Assembly: GCF_000009265.1 (NCBI RefSeq)
Contig: NC_008380.1
Location: forward strand, 563,501-627,500
DNA from: Rhizobium johnstonii 3841
GTDB lineage: Bacteria; Pseudomonadota; Alphaproteobacteria; Rhizobiales; Rhizobiaceae
DNA length: 64,000 bases
Direction of reading: 5' to 3'
The position numbers and the translations under genes are program-made. Shown piece after piece: positions 45,389 to 54,357 of the stretch. Each line of letters opens with the position of its first letter. The stretch's first letter is position 1. The notes below the pieces were generated by a model, which was not told the origin of the DNA, searched no databases, and saw only the letters and a program-made list of their open reading frames with translations.

Positions 45389-45769
45389 ATGCGCTTGAAC
45401 CATCTCGATTTCCACGTACCCGATATCACGGCCACGGCGGATTTCTTGATCCGCCATTTCGGCCTAAAGCTTAAGGATATGCGCGGTCAGAATGGCCTCG
45501 CGATCTTGGAAGACGATACCCGCCTCGAAATCGTCCTCAGCCACGCAATCGCAAAATTCGGCACCGCCGATCAGGTGGAGATGGGTCGCAAGACCTATCA
45601 CATCGGCTTCATTCTGCCCGAAAGGGCGGATGTCGATGCGGTCCATGCCGGGCTTGCTGCTGCCGGTGCTGATCTGTCCGGTCCGCCCGTCGCCATGCGC
45701 GGCGGCTGGCTGTTTTATTGCACGGCGCCTGGAAATATCCTCGTCGAGAGCGGCTGGCGGCCGGGTTAG
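45389..45769 (+). CDS. VOC-family (glyoxalase/dioxygenase fold) protein
   Basis: 126 residues, a single VOC domain of two beta-alpha-beta-beta-beta modules: MRLNHLDFHVPDITATADFL supplies the first His ligand, followed by LRLEIVLSH-type strands and a terminal NILVESGWRPG with the Glu ligand. The family includes glyoxalase I, dioxygenases and antibiotic-binding proteins, so the role is open. GGAG precedes the ATG. Confidence 0.8.
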   Translation: MRLNHLDFHVPDITATADFLIRHFGLKLKDMRGQNGLAILEDDTRLEIVLSHAIAKFGTADQVEMGRKTYHIGFILPERADVDAVHAGLAAAGADLSGPPVAMRGGWLFYCTAPGNILVESGWRPG

Positions 45770-45825
45770 GTCTGACAGGAGGTTCCGCTCAGAGAAAAGG
45801 CGGTCACCGGTTTTGCGTCGAGGGC

Positions 45826-45963
45826 CGCCCCTCACCCCAACCCTCTCCCCGTAAACGGGGCGAGGGGACGTGCCATGCGAGAGCGGGCGGGGAACGGAGA
45901 GGTTGCAGCATATCCCTTCTCCCCGCGTGCGGGGAGAAGGTGGCGGCAGCCGGATGAGGGGCA
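45826..45963 (-). repeat. full RIME-like element
   Basis: CGCCCCTCACCCCAACCC start, hairpin CCTCTCCCCGT/ACGGGGCGAGG, spacer GACGTGCCATGCGAGAGCGGG, hairpin CCTTCTCCCCGC/GCGGGGAGAAGG, and end GGTGGCGGCAGCCGGATGAG plus GGGCA. It lies between the VOC gene and the MCP stop. Confidence 0.88.
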
Positions 45964-45976
45964 AGCCTCAAGCGGC

Positions 45977-47965
45977 TCAGAATTCCGTCCAGTCGGGATC
46001 CTGGCTCGGCGATGTGCTGCTGCCGGCGCCGAAGGCGTTGGCGATTTTCTGGCCGAGCGCGCGGGCCGGCGAGGCGGCCGGGCGGGCGGTGCCTTCGCGG
46101 GCGACGCGGACCGGCGACCTGGCTGCCGGGCGGGCGGCAGCGCGTGGTGTTGTGGCGATTGGCGCACTAGTGGTGAAGCCGCCGGTGCCCGTCAGCCTGA
46201 ATTGGCCGAGCAGGTTGTTGAGCGCTGCCGCTTCGGTGGCGAGGTTGTGGCTGGCGGCAGTGGATTCTTCAACCATCGCCGCATTCTGCTGCGTGCCCTG
46301 ATCCATGGTGTTGACGGCGGTGTTGATCTCCTGCAGTCCGATCGACTGTTCGCGGGAGGCTTCGGCGATCGCGTGGACGTGCTGGTTGATCTCCTGCACT
46401 TCGTGGACGATCGCGTCGAGCGCCTTGCCGGTTTCGCCGACCAGCGAGACGCCGGTCTGCACATGCGAGCCGGAGGTGCTGATCAGCGCCTTGATCTCCT
46501 TGGCCGCCTTTGCCGAGCGCTGGGCAAGTTCGCGCACTTCCTGGGCGACGACGGCAAAGCCCTTGCCGGCGTCGCCGGCGCGGGCGGCTTCGACGCCTGC
46601 ATTCAAGGCCAAAAGATTGGTCTGGAAGGCGATGTCGTCGATGACGCCGATGATGTTGGAGATTTCGCCCGAGGACTTCTCGATCTGCTGCATGGCGGAG
46701 ACGGCCTTGCGGACGACCTCGCCTGATTTTTCGGCACCGAGGCGGGTGCGGGCGACGAGCTGGCTTGCCTCCTCGGCCCGCTTGGCGGCGTCGCGCACCG
46801 TCGTGGTGATCTCCTCGAGCGCTGCTGCCGTTTCTTCGACGGAGGCCGATTGCTGTTCCGTCCGCTGCGAAAGCTGGTCCGCGGAGGAACGAATCTCGTT
46901 GGCGCCGGCACCGATCGCCCGGGCATTGGCGCCGACCGTATGCAGGGTTTCGTTGAGCTTCTCGACCGAGTTGTTGAAATCCTCACGCAGCGCATCGAGA
47001 TGCGCGACGAAGGGCTCGGCGATATGCGAGGCGAGATCGCCGGCGGCAAGGCGGCGCAGGCCGTCGCCGAGCGCGGTGACGGCGCGGTCGAGTTCGGATG
47101 CTTCACGGGCCTTCTGCGCCTCGCGGTCGCGGCGCTCGCTGTCGCTGACGTCGCGGTCTGCTTCGGCGCGCGCTTCGATCCGGGCGCGCTCGATTGCATT
47201 GTCGCGGAAGACCGAAACGGCCTTTGCCATCTGGCCGACTTCGTCGCCGCGGTCGAGGCCGCTGACATCGCTTGTGGTATCGCCCTCGGCAAGCCGCGTC
47301 ATGCGCTGGCGCAACTGCGTCATCGGGCCGGCGATACCCTTCTGGGCGACGACCACGCTGAAACCGACGGCGGCAAGAACGGCGATGCCGATCAGCACGA
47401 AACAGAAGACGATCCGTCCGTTGACGGAAGCCGAGAGCGCGTCGCCGCCATCGTTGAGCATCGCCATCATCGCATCATTGTTGGCGATCATCTTCGGCGT
47501 CAGCGCATCGAGCTTGGCATTGATCAGGGCAACATTCGCCTGGGCGCCGGCGCTGTCCTTGGCTTTGCTCTGTTCGATGATCTTGTTCGCCAGCGCTTCG
47601 ATCTCATCGATGCCAGCCTGAATTTCATCGATCGCCGGCTTGCGGCTGGGCACCAGCGCCAGCGCCTGCTTCATGCGGTCACGCGCCTGTGGCAGCTTGC
47701 TCGGTATGGCGAGCGCCTTCTGGAATTCGGCCGTATCGGGCTTCATGTCGGCAAGCAGGCTTACCTGCAGCACCGAGGCCACCGCCGATGCGCTGGCGCG
47801 CGCGCTCAGCATCGAGGCCTGCGCCTCATGATCGATGAAGGCGCTGTAGGCGGCGTCCGCACGGCGGAACTCGGAAATGACATAGATCAGCCCGGCCATG
47901 GTGATGAGCCCCAGGAGCGCCACGACCGATATGATTTTGGTGCGGATTTTCAGATGTTTCAGCAT
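45977..47965 (-). CDS. methyl-accepting chemotaxis protein
   Basis: 662 residues. TM1 (IRTKIISVVALLGLITMAGL), a periplasmic helical sensor domain of about 150 residues, TM2 (IVFCFVLIGIAVLAAVGFSV), a HAMP domain (QLRQRMTRLAEGDTTSDVSG) with a second HAMP-like stretch, then the signalling hairpin with tip EISNIIGVIDDIAFQTNLLA and NAGVEAARAGDAGKGFAVVA. The last residues PDWTEF resemble the CheR-docking pentapeptide. It senses an unknown ligand in the periplasm and signals to CheA. Start 47965 is preferred; 27 upstream codons are open. Confidence 0.92.
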   Translation of the reverse strand: MLKHLKIRTKIISVVALLGLITMAGLIYVISEFRRADAAYSAFIDHEAQASMLSARASASAVASVLQVSLLADMKPDTAEFQKALAIPSKLPQARDRMKQALALVPSRKPAIDEIQAGIDEIEALANKIIEQSKAKDSAGAQANVALINAKLDALTPKMIANNDAMMAMLNDGGDALSASVNGRIVFCFVLIGIAVLAAVGFSVVVAQKGIAGPMTQLRQRMTRLAEGDTTSDVSGLDRGDEVGQMAKAVSVFRDNAIERARIEARAEADRDVSDSERRDREAQKAREASELDRAVTALGDGLRRLAAGDLASHIAEPFVAHLDALREDFNNSVEKLNETLHTVGANARAIGAGANEIRSSADQLSQRTEQQSASVEETAAALEEITTTVRDAAKRAEEASQLVARTRLGAEKSGEVVRKAVSAMQQIEKSSGEISNIIGVIDDIAFQTNLLALNAGVEAARAGDAGKGFAVVAQEVRELAQRSAKAAKEIKALISTSGSHVQTGVSLVGETGKALDAIVHEVQEINQHVHAIAEASREQSIGLQEINTAVNTMDQGTQQNAAMVEESTAASHNLATEAAALNNLLGQFRLTGTGGFTTSAPIATTPRAAARPAARSPVRVAREGTARPAASPARALGQKIANAFGAGSSTSPSQDPDWTEF

Positions 47966-48242
47966 GGAAATGTCACCCGATTGACGGGGCGTGCTCGCGC
48001 GCCCGTTGCTTTTGAAATCAATTGCTGCAGAAAAACGCTGCTTCAATATCGCGGTTTAGGGATTACGTTTGGGCTGACGCTTGCATCATGCGATCGGCTG
48101 GCGGGGTCCGATGTCGTCGCAATAAATAAAGGCGATATTCTTTAATTCCGCGCTAACACGAGGCGGTGGTTGGCTGTGATTTTTTGGGGCTGAATTGTCG
48201 TCTCGGGTCCTGCGCCAAGGCTATCCAGTTCGCGCTAGTGGT

Positions 48243-48383
48243 TGCCCCTCACCCTAACCCTCTCCCCGTTCTAACGGGGAGAGGGGACGTGCCATGCGAG
48301 GGTCGGATGGGAGCCGAGAGGTCGCGGCATATCCCCTTCGCCCCGTTTACGGGGAGAAGGTGGCGGCAGCCGGATGAGGGGCT
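48243..48383 (-). repeat. full RIME-like element
   Basis: Begins TGCCCCTCACCCTAACCCTC and ends CGGCAGCCGGATGAGGGGCT, with the two family hairpins in between. Of the gap 47966-48543 this is the only recognisable content. Confidence 0.88.
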
Positions 48384-48543
48384 GGTTCTGAGATCTCCTG
48401 GGCCAGGGATGTCGCATGAAGGCTGCTCTTCGCACGGCAGCACGATCCGGCTCACTCCCACGCATATTCCCCGCCACGCATGACTCTGATACATCTCGCC
48501 GACGTCGCAATGCTTCGCGCTTAACCCAGAGACCACAATCACG

Positions 48544-49419
48544 ATGATGCAATCCAAGCTGGCATCCCTGACTCTGAAGGGTTTTTTCACGCTCGGCCTG
48601 TTTCTGGGCGTGCTCTTTTCGAGTTTTGCCGCATCGGCCCAGCAGGCGGCGCCCTCGCTGCCGCTGCTCTTCGATGCGCGCGAGCGTCTTGCCAGGCCCG
48701 ATCTCTCCTCGCTGGTGCGCCTGCGCTTCCTGACCTCGGTTGATTTCCCGCCCTTCAATTTCACCGATCAGAACGGCAAGCTTTCCGGTTTCGATGTCGA
48801 CCTCGCCCGCGAAATCTGCAGCGAGTTGGAAATATCCGATAAGTGCCAGATCCAGGCGATCCCCTTCGCCGACCTCAGGGATGCGCTTGCCGCCTCGCAG
48901 GGCGATGCCGTCATCGCCGGTCTTGCCGTGACCCCGGAGCTGCGCCGGCAATTCCTCTTCTCCAGACCTTATCTGATGCTGCCGGCGCGCTTCGTGCGCA
49001 ATCTCGGCGTGCCGCTCGACGGAAAGACCGCTGCCGCGCTTTCCAGCCACCCGGTCGGCGTGGTCAGGGGGACGGTGCACGAGGCGATGCTGGCAGCCTT
49101 TTTCCCCACGCTCAAGGCCGAGCCGTTCGACACGAAGGACGCCCTGCTTGCGGCGCTCAAGGATCGCAAGGTCGATGCCGCCTTTGCCGATGCGCTGCAG
49201 CTTTCCTTCTGGGTTTCTTCGCCGGCCTCAGCCAAATGCTGCGCGCTGTTCGACGGCCCCTATCTCTCCGAGCATTTCCTCGGCGAGGGCATGACGATCA
49301 TGCTGCGGCAGAAGGACAGCGTGCTGACATCAGCCATCGACCACGCGCTCGCCACGCTGTCGCGCAACGGCCGCCTCCAGGAAATCTATCTGCGTTATTT
49401 CCCCTACGGGCTTTATTGA
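48544..49419 (+). CDS. ABC transporter periplasmic amino-acid-binding protein
   Basis: 291 residues. Signal peptide (LTLKGFFTLGLFLGVLFSSF, cut near ASA) and a type-2 solute-binding fold: LTSVDFPPFNFTDQNGKLSG, FDVDLAREICSELE, then DAVIAGLAVTPELRRQFLFS and the second-lobe GVVRGTVHEAML. This is the SBP_bac_3 family for polar amino acids. No permease or ATPase is adjacent, so it is either an orphan or serves a transporter encoded elsewhere, or a sensor. The second lobe has two Cys (SAKCCALFDG). Confidence 0.85.
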   Translation: MMQSKLASLTLKGFFTLGLFLGVLFSSFAASAQQAAPSLPLLFDARERLARPDLSSLVRLRFLTSVDFPPFNFTDQNGKLSGFDVDLAREICSELEISDKCQIQAIPFADLRDALAASQGDAVIAGLAVTPELRRQFLFSRPYLMLPARFVRNLGVPLDGKTAAALSSHPVGVVRGTVHEAMLAAFFPTLKAEPFDTKDALLAALKDRKVDAAFADALQLSFWVSSPASAKCCALFDGPYLSEHFLGEGMTIMLRQKDSVLTSAIDHALATLSRNGRLQEIYLRYFPYGLY

Positions 49420-49447
49420 ATTATGCAGCAGTCCAAAGCTGATGCAT

Positions 49448-49861
49448 TCAGCCCTTGCGGAAGCGGGCAATCGCGCTGCGCTCGATCGCCGCGCAGGTGA
49501 GCTTGTCGAGGCCGAGCCGATCGCGCAGCAGGCTGAGCAGCCGCAACTCCTCCGCCTTGACCGAGAGATCGGCGGATGCCACTTCGACGGCCAGCGCATA
49601 GGCCGTGTCGTAGAGCTTTGCGGGCAGGGTATCGCGCACGGTTTCGAGAACGACGTCGAGGCCTTCCGGCCCGGCCAGCAGCGAGGCGCAGTCGCGCGCT
49701 ACTGCAATCAGCTTGTCGTCGTCGAAATCCCGGAAAACCGGCAGGAATCCGATCAATTGGCCGATCCTTGTCATCTCCCTGTCGTTCATCGTGCTGTCGA
49801 CGGCGGATGCCATCACCATCACGTAGATCAGCGCGTCATGGGCGGAAAGCGGCTTGTTCAT
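49448..49861 (-). CDS. TerB-like (tellurite resistance fold) protein
   Basis: 137 residues, all alpha, with the TerB/DjlA-N pattern: LIYVMVMASAVDSTMNDREM (acidic metal-site residues) and AVEVASADLSVKAEELRLLS in the second half. TerB proteins bind metal at the membrane face, but isolated copies like this one have no established role. It is convergent with the preceding binding-protein gene. Confidence 0.82.
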   Translation of the reverse strand: MNKPLSAHDALIYVMVMASAVDSTMNDREMTRIGQLIGFLPVFRDFDDDKLIAVARDCASLLAGPEGLDVVLETVRDTLPAKLYDTAYALAVEVASADLSVKAEELRLLSLLRDRLGLDKLTCAAIERSAIARFRKG

Positions 49862-49963
49862 CTCTGATTCCTTTTTCGGTCAGCCCAGATTAGGAATTGA
49901 CGACAGCCATTACAAGGGATCGGCCCGATCCGGGGCTGTCCGACCACTGTCGTGGCTGCCGGT

Positions 49964-50686
49964 TTAATTGCGGCGCGGATCATCGCCGTAGAGGCCTTTT
50001 CCTGCCTGCCTGGCCTTTTCGGCGGCAGCCGTAAGCGGCGAACCCGCCGCCGGTTCCGCCCAGCCGTTTTCGGCGAGCCATGAGCCGAGATCCTCTGTGC
50101 CGAGCCGGCAGGCAGTCGTTACTGTTTCCTTCCATTCCACCGTCTCGAGATCGCAGCTGACGCTGCGGTTGCGCAACAACAGGCGCAGCGCCGTCTTCGC
50201 CATCATGCCGCAGGGCCATTGCCGGCCCGCCGGCCCGCATATCCTGTCGACCGGCGTCGGCACGATGCCGGCAAGCTGAAGCCGGCGCTCGCCAAAGGAC
50301 AGAATGCCGCCATTGTCGACCATCGGCCGCGCCAGCTCCACAGGCTTTTTCGCAGCCGGACTTGCCGTTTGCCCGGCCGGCGTCTCCGCTTGTTGCGGTG
50401 CATCGGTCGGTTTGGGTGCCCCGCCGTCGCCCGACACCGGCCCCGACCCCGGAGAAGGCGGAGCCGTCGGCTCCACTGAGCGAGCAATCATTTCGGCACG
50501 GTCGTCCGAGATTGTCGCACGTTCGCCGGCCTCAGGGGCGGCATCCGCCGACGCGGTCGCTGTCTCCTCCGCGGACGCCATCTCTTCGCCGGCCGTGCCG
50601 CCGCCAAGCCTTGCTTCGCCTGCCAGCAGCAGGCCGGCCACCACCGCCATCCCGGTGATACCTGTGATGAAGGCGGCAGGGCGCAT
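49964..50686 (-). CDS. membrane-anchored, degenerate thermonuclease (SNase)-like protein
   Basis: 240 residues. One N-terminal helix (FITGITGMAVVAGLLLAGEA), a long Ala/Pro/Glu-rich linker to about residue 125, then an SNase-like beta-barrel: GGILSFGERRLQLAGIVPTP, ACRLGTEDLGSWLAENGWAE and EKARQAGKGLYGD. The typical catalytic Arg/Glu set is only partly present, so nuclease activity is doubtful. It has two Cys in RICGPAGRQWPCGMMAK. It precedes, in the leftward direction, nothing closely linked; the S24 gene lies 11 nt upstream. Confidence 0.7.
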   Translation of the reverse strand: MRPAAFITGITGMAVVAGLLLAGEARLGGGTAGEEMASAEETATASADAAPEAGERATISDDRAEMIARSVEPTAPPSPGSGPVSGDGGAPKPTDAPQQAETPAGQTASPAAKKPVELARPMVDNGGILSFGERRLQLAGIVPTPVDRICGPAGRQWPCGMMAKTALRLLLRNRSVSCDLETVEWKETVTTACRLGTEDLGSWLAENGWAEPAAGSPLTAAAEKARQAGKGLYGDDPRRN

Positions 50687-50697
50687 GGAATATCTTC

Positions 50698-51375
50698 CTA
50701 TTGGCTGGCCCAGATGATGCGGGCGATCCAGTCGACGTCGGAAAGCTCGAGGGTGCGGTTGGGATGTTCGGGATTGAGAGACAGCAGCTCGATCGATCGC
50801 GGGCTCTGGCGCAGCAGCACCTTGGCCATCACCTCGCCCTCATTTGTGCGCACGACGACGCGGTCGTTGCGGCGCACCTGCGCCCCCGGCTCGACGATCA
50901 GCACGTCGCCGTCGCGATAAAGCGGCATCATGCTCTCGCCTTGCACCTCCAGTGCATAGACGCCTGATTTCTGCGAAGGGGCGGCCGGAAATTCCACCAC
51001 GTCCCAACCCTGGCCGGCCGGAAAGCCGCCATCGTCGAAGAAACCGCCGGCGCCCGCCTGGGCGAAGCCGAGCAGCGGAATGGAGCCGCCCTGCGGCTGA
51101 AACGCGTTTTCCTGCTGCCTGGCCTGCTGCTCGGAGGGGCCGGCGTCCGGCCGCATGAAGGCCAGAAACTGCTCCATGCTTGCCCCTGTGGCGTCGAGCA
51201 CCTTGGCGATCGATTCCGTGGAGGGCCAGCGCAGCCGCCCGTCGGCGGAAAGCCGTTTCGATTTGTTGAAGGAGGTCGGGTCGAGGCCGGCGCGCCGCGC
51301 AAGACCGGACGGCGTCAGCTCGTGCCGTTCGGCAAGCCTGTCGAGCGCTTCCCAGATCTGGTTGTGTGACAGCAT
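50698..51375 (-). CDS. XRE-type regulator with S24 (LexA-like) peptidase domain
   Basis: 225 residues. N-terminal helix-turn-helix (LTPSGLARRAGLDPTSFNKS) and C-terminal S24 domain, with the Ser nucleophile in VQGESMMPLYRDGDVLIVEP and Lys in EVMAKVLLR, both present. The family includes phage-type repressors that self-cleave on RecA activation and heat-shock or stress regulators. A possible cleavage Ala-Gly is in GFAQAGAGGF. No phage genes are nearby. The SNase-like gene follows by 11 nt, so the two may be co-transcribed. Confidence 0.85.
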   Translation of the reverse strand: MLSHNQIWEALDRLAERHELTPSGLARRAGLDPTSFNKSKRLSADGRLRWPSTESIAKVLDATGASMEQFLAFMRPDAGPSEQQARQQENAFQPQGGSIPLLGFAQAGAGGFFDDGGFPAGQGWDVVEFPAAPSQKSGVYALEVQGESMMPLYRDGDVLIVEPGAQVRRNDRVVVRTNEGEVMAKVLLRQSPRSIELLSLNPEHPNRTLELSDVDWIARIIWASQ

Positions 51376-51496
51376 GCGCGATTCCGTCGCGGCTCATTCA
51401 ACGCCGCGCTCCAACCCGGCGGAATATTAACCGACCGCGCCGCCCGAGTAAAGATAGAAGAGGAATAAAATCCTGTTGCCAAAGGAAATGTATCGC

Positions 51497-52144
51497 TCAG
51501 GCGACCATCGCCATGTTGATCTTGCCGAGCTGGATCACCGCCTGCGTCCGGCTGTCGACATCGAGTTTCAACAGGATCGCCGAGACATGCGCCTTGATCG
51601 TCGCCTCGGAGACGCCGAGTTCGTAGGCGATCTGCTTGTTAAGCAGCCCTTCGCCGAGCATGGTCAGCACCCGGCTCTGCTGCGGCGTCAGCGTATGCAG
51701 GCGGTGGATCAGATCGGCGACATCGGGATCCTGCTCCTGCCCGTCGCGATAGCTCTCCGGCGTGGCGATATCGCCGGCAAGCACCGTCTGGATGCTGCGG
51801 CGAATATCCTCGATGCCGGAGGATTTCGAAATGAAGCCGGAAGCACCGAGTTCCAGCGCCCGGCGGATCGTCGTCGCATCGTCGGTTGCCGAGACGATGA
51901 CGATCGGCAGGCTGGCGAATTCGGAGCGCAGCGCCATCAGGCCGGAAAAACCACTGACCCCGGGCATGGCGAGATCGAGCAGCATCAGATCGGCATCCGC
52001 ATGGGCGCCGGCCGCCCGGCGCGCGGCAGCGAAATCGCCGGCCTCGACGATCGACTGCCGGCCTTCCATGCCGATCACCGCCTGGCGCAGCGCATCGCGG
52101 AAAAGCGGATGATCGTCCGCAATGATGATGGTGTGTTCCTGCAT
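51497..52144 (-). CDS. LuxR/NarL-family response regulator
   Basis: 215 residues. Receiver domain: acidic pair in IIIADDHPLFRD, phosphoacceptor Asp in LMLLDLAMPGVSG, Thr/Ser switch in VIVSATDD and Lys in GFISKSSG. LuxR helix-turn-helix: LTPQQSRVLTMLGEGLLNKQ, IAYELGVSEATIKAHVSAI. No histidine kinase is adjacent, so it is an orphan or its partner is elsewhere. Its target genes are unknown. Confidence 0.92.
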   Translation of the reverse strand: MQEHTIIIADDHPLFRDALRQAVIGMEGRQSIVEAGDFAAARRAAGAHADADLMLLDLAMPGVSGFSGLMALRSEFASLPIVIVSATDDATTIRRALELGASGFISKSSGIEDIRRSIQTVLAGDIATPESYRDGQEQDPDVADLIHRLHTLTPQQSRVLTMLGEGLLNKQIAYELGVSEATIKAHVSAILLKLDVDSRTQAVIQLGKINMAMVA

Positions 52145-52235
52145 CGAAAACTCCCTCCCAAGAGCCCGACCATGCCGGCATGTGCCGCCGCCCCTCCGCG
52201 TTGCACGCCAGCTTGCTCATGCCGACTATATCAGA

Positions 52236-52634
52236 TCAGGTCTTCTGCGGAAGGGGATTGGTGTTTTCCTCGGCCTGGAACTCCTTCACCATCCCCATGA
52301 AACTCTTCATCATCCGCTCCATGATGCTGATCGAACGGTCGACCTCGGCATCGCTCGGCAGCGCGCGCTGGATGACACCGCCCTGTTCGAGCGCCGTCAC
52401 CCGCTTTGCCAACCGGTCGAGTTCGTCCTCATAGGCCGCCCGCTCGTCGGCTGCCATCCGGCAGACGAGGGCGCCCTCCTTGTCCTGGCAGATCGACATT
52501 GCCCCGGTCTGCCGGTCAAGCCGGACGAAATGGTCGCCGCTCTTTTCCAGCTGGAAACGGCTCGCATCGGGTTCGACGGCCGCCGCGGCCAACGGCATCA
52601 GAAAAACGCCAAGCGTGATAACGAATGCCTTCAT
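52236..52634 (-). CDS. hypothetical exported protein with coiled-coil segment
   Basis: 132 residues. Signal peptide (MKAFVITLGVFLMPLAAAA, cut before VEPDA). Mature part: FQLEKSGDHFVRLDRQTGAM with SICQDKEGALVC (two Cys likely paired), then a helical RAAYEDELDRLAKRVTALEQ that looks coiled-coil. Rhizobial conserved unknown; no family recognised. Confidence 0.72.
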   Translation of the reverse strand: MKAFVITLGVFLMPLAAAAVEPDASRFQLEKSGDHFVRLDRQTGAMSICQDKEGALVCRMAADERAAYEDELDRLAKRVTALEQGGVIQRALPSDAEVDRSISIMERMMKSFMGMVKEFQAEENTNPLPQKT

Positions 52635-52659
52635 CGTCTCATCCTCCGGATTTTGTTAC

Positions 52660-52763
52660 TACAGCGCCACGCGTCTTTTTCAGACGCGCGAGGGACGCGG
52701 TAGCACTTTAAATTGCTGCATAATTTTATCCTTAAATCGATTCCGATTTAAGGAATTATGCAG
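52660..52763. repeat. family B rhizobial palindrome, long copy
   Basis: ACAGCGCCACGCGTCTTTTTCAGACGCGC, then ACGCGGTAGCACTTTAAATT and a second palindrome CCTTAAATCGATTCCGATTTAAGG flanked by GCTGCATAATTTTAT and AATTATGCAG. Related copies: 16420 and 55695. Confidence 0.82.
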
Positions 52764-52815
52764 GAGAGCATGATGCCGAAAAGTGTGCGCGGTTTTCGGA
52801 CGACATCATGCTCTA
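52764..52815. repeat. family C palindrome
   Basis: GAGAGCATGATG...CATCATGCTCT forms the outer stem, with CCGAAAAGTGTGCGCGGTTTTCGG in the middle (inner stem CCGAAAA/TTTTCGG). It abuts the family B copy. Other copies: 56659, 58518, 61391. Confidence 0.82.
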
Positions 52816-52918
52816 ATTCTGTTCTAGCGGTCCCGTTTTTCGGAGCCGGGGCGTGGACATCGCCGCCTCTTTCCGGCAAAGCCCTCGTGACCAAGGAACA
52901 GCCTATCGTGAGGCCATG

Positions 52919-53272
52919 ATGACCCTGACACCGACCCTTTACAAGATCGTGACGGAAACGCTCTGGCAGCAAGCCAGACAAACCGGCACTTTTCATGGCG
53001 CCGGCATCGATCTCAAGGACGGCTTCATCCATTTCTCGACGGCAGACCAGGTGAAGCAGACCGCCGCGCTGCATTTTGCCGGCCAGTCCGGCCTGCTGCT
53101 GATTGCCGTCGATGGCAGCGGCCTCAGTGACAAGCTGGTCTTCGAACCCTCGCGCGGCGGCGATCTCTTCCCGCATCTCTACGCCGATCTGCCGCTTGCC
53201 GCCGTGCTCTGGGAGGCGCTGCTGCCGCTCGACGAAACCGGCGCCCATGTCTTTCCGGAGTTGCAGCCATGA
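52919..53272 (+). CDS. DUF952 protein
   Basis: About 117 residues: LYKIVTETLWQQARQTGTFH, then GIDLKDGFIHFSTADQVKQT and DLFPHLYADLPLAAVLWEAL. This is the DUF952 fold (ADP-ribosyltransferase-like topology reported for the family), function unknown. ATG at 52919 has GAGG five nt upstream; an ATG directly before it is also possible. It overlaps the pyrD start by 4 nt, a pairing frequent in Rhizobiales. Confidence 0.85.
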   Translation: MTLTPTLYKIVTETLWQQARQTGTFHGAGIDLKDGFIHFSTADQVKQTAALHFAGQSGLLLIAVDGSGLSDKLVFEPSRGGDLFPHLYADLPLAAVLWEALLPLDETGAHVFPELQP

Positions 53273-54357
53273 TCGATCCCTTCAAGCGTCTCGCCCGCAA
53301 GGGTCTCTTCCTGTTCGATCCGGAAACGGCGCACGGCATGTCGATCGCCGCGCTGAAATCCGGCCTCGTGCCCGCCTGCCAGCTGACACCCGATCCGCGC
53401 CTGCGCCAGACCGTTGCCGGCCTTACCTTCGAAAATCCGCTCGGCATGGCCGCCGGCTACGACAAGAATGCCGAGGTGCCGGAGGCGCTGCTGAAGCTCG
53501 GCTTCGGCTTTACCGAGATCGGCACGGTGACGCCGAAGCCGCAATCCGGCAATCCGCGGCCGCGCATCTTCCGCCTGGTGGAGGATGAAGGCGTCATCAA
53601 CCGCCTCGGCTTCAACAATGAAGGCCATGATGCCGCTTTCGGGCGCCTCGCCGCGCTGAGGGGCGGCGGCATGATCGGCGTCAATATCGGCGCCAACAAG
53701 GATAGCGAGGATCGCATCGCCGACTATGTCGCTGGCATCCGCCGCTTTTATTCCGTCGCGCGCTATTTCACCGCCAACATCTCCTCGCCGAACACCCCTG
53801 GCCTGCGCGATCTGCAGGGGCGCGAAAGCCTTGCGGTGCTGTTGTCTGCTGTGCTTGCGGCGCGTGACGAAATGGGGGCGGCATCCGGCCGGAAGATCCC
53901 GGTCTTTCTGAAGATCGCGCCTGATCTTACCGAGGAAGGCATGGACGATATTGCCGCGGAAGCGCTCTCGCATGCGCTCGACGGCCTGATCGTCTCCAAC
54001 ACCACGCTGTCGCGCGACGGACTTAAGGATCAGCGCCAGGCGAAGGAGACGGGTGGCCTTTCCGGCGTGCCGCTGTTCGAAAAGTCGACGGCGGTGCTCG
54101 CCAGGATGCGCAAGCGCGTCGGCCCTGATCTGCCGATCATCGGCGTCGGCGGCGTCTCCTCGGCCGAAACCGCGCTGGAGAAGATCCGGGCGGGTGCCGA
54201 TCTCGTCCAGCTCTATTCCTGCATGGTCTACGAGGGCCCCGGTCTGGCCGGCGATGTCGTCCGCGGCCTCTCGAAACTCCTGGATCGCGAAAAGGCCGCC
54301 TCGATCCGCGAGCTGCGCGATACCAGGGTCGATTACTGGGCAGCGCGAAAGGTCTGA
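53269..54357 (+). CDS. pyrD: PyrD, quinone-dependent dihydroorotate dehydrogenase (class 2)
   Basis: 362 residues. The N-terminal membrane-associating helices (FDPETAHGMSIAALKSGLV) mark class 2. FMN-binding NPLGMAAGYDKNAEV, catalytic Ser region NISSPNTPGLRDLQG, IAPDLTEEGMDDIA and C-terminal GVGGVSSAETALEKI with LVQLYSCMVYEGP are intact. It oxidises dihydroorotate to orotate at the inner membrane, reducing ubiquinone. Its 3' end overlaps the convergent MATE gene by 25 bp. Confidence 0.95.
   Translation: MIDPFKRLARKGLFLFDPETAHGMSIAALKSGLVPACQLTPDPRLRQTVAGLTFENPLGMAAGYDKNAEVPEALLKLGFGFTEIGTVTPKPQSGNPRPRIFRLVEDEGVINRLGFNNEGHDAAFGRLAALRGGGMIGVNIGANKDSEDRIADYVAGIRRFYSVARYFTANISSPNTPGLRDLQGRESLAVLLSAVLAARDEMGAASGRKIPVFLKIAPDLTEEGMDDIAAEALSHALDGLIVSNTTLSRDGLKDQRQAKETGGLSGVPLFEKSTAVLARMRKRVGPDLPIIGVGGVSSAETALEKIRAGADLVQLYSCMVYEGPGLAGDVVRGLSKLLDREKAASIRELRDTRVDYWAARKV

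Noticed and set aside
50698..51375. Prophage repressor indicating a prophage
   Set aside because: The S24 regulator is isolated; no phage structural, integrase or lysis genes are nearby.
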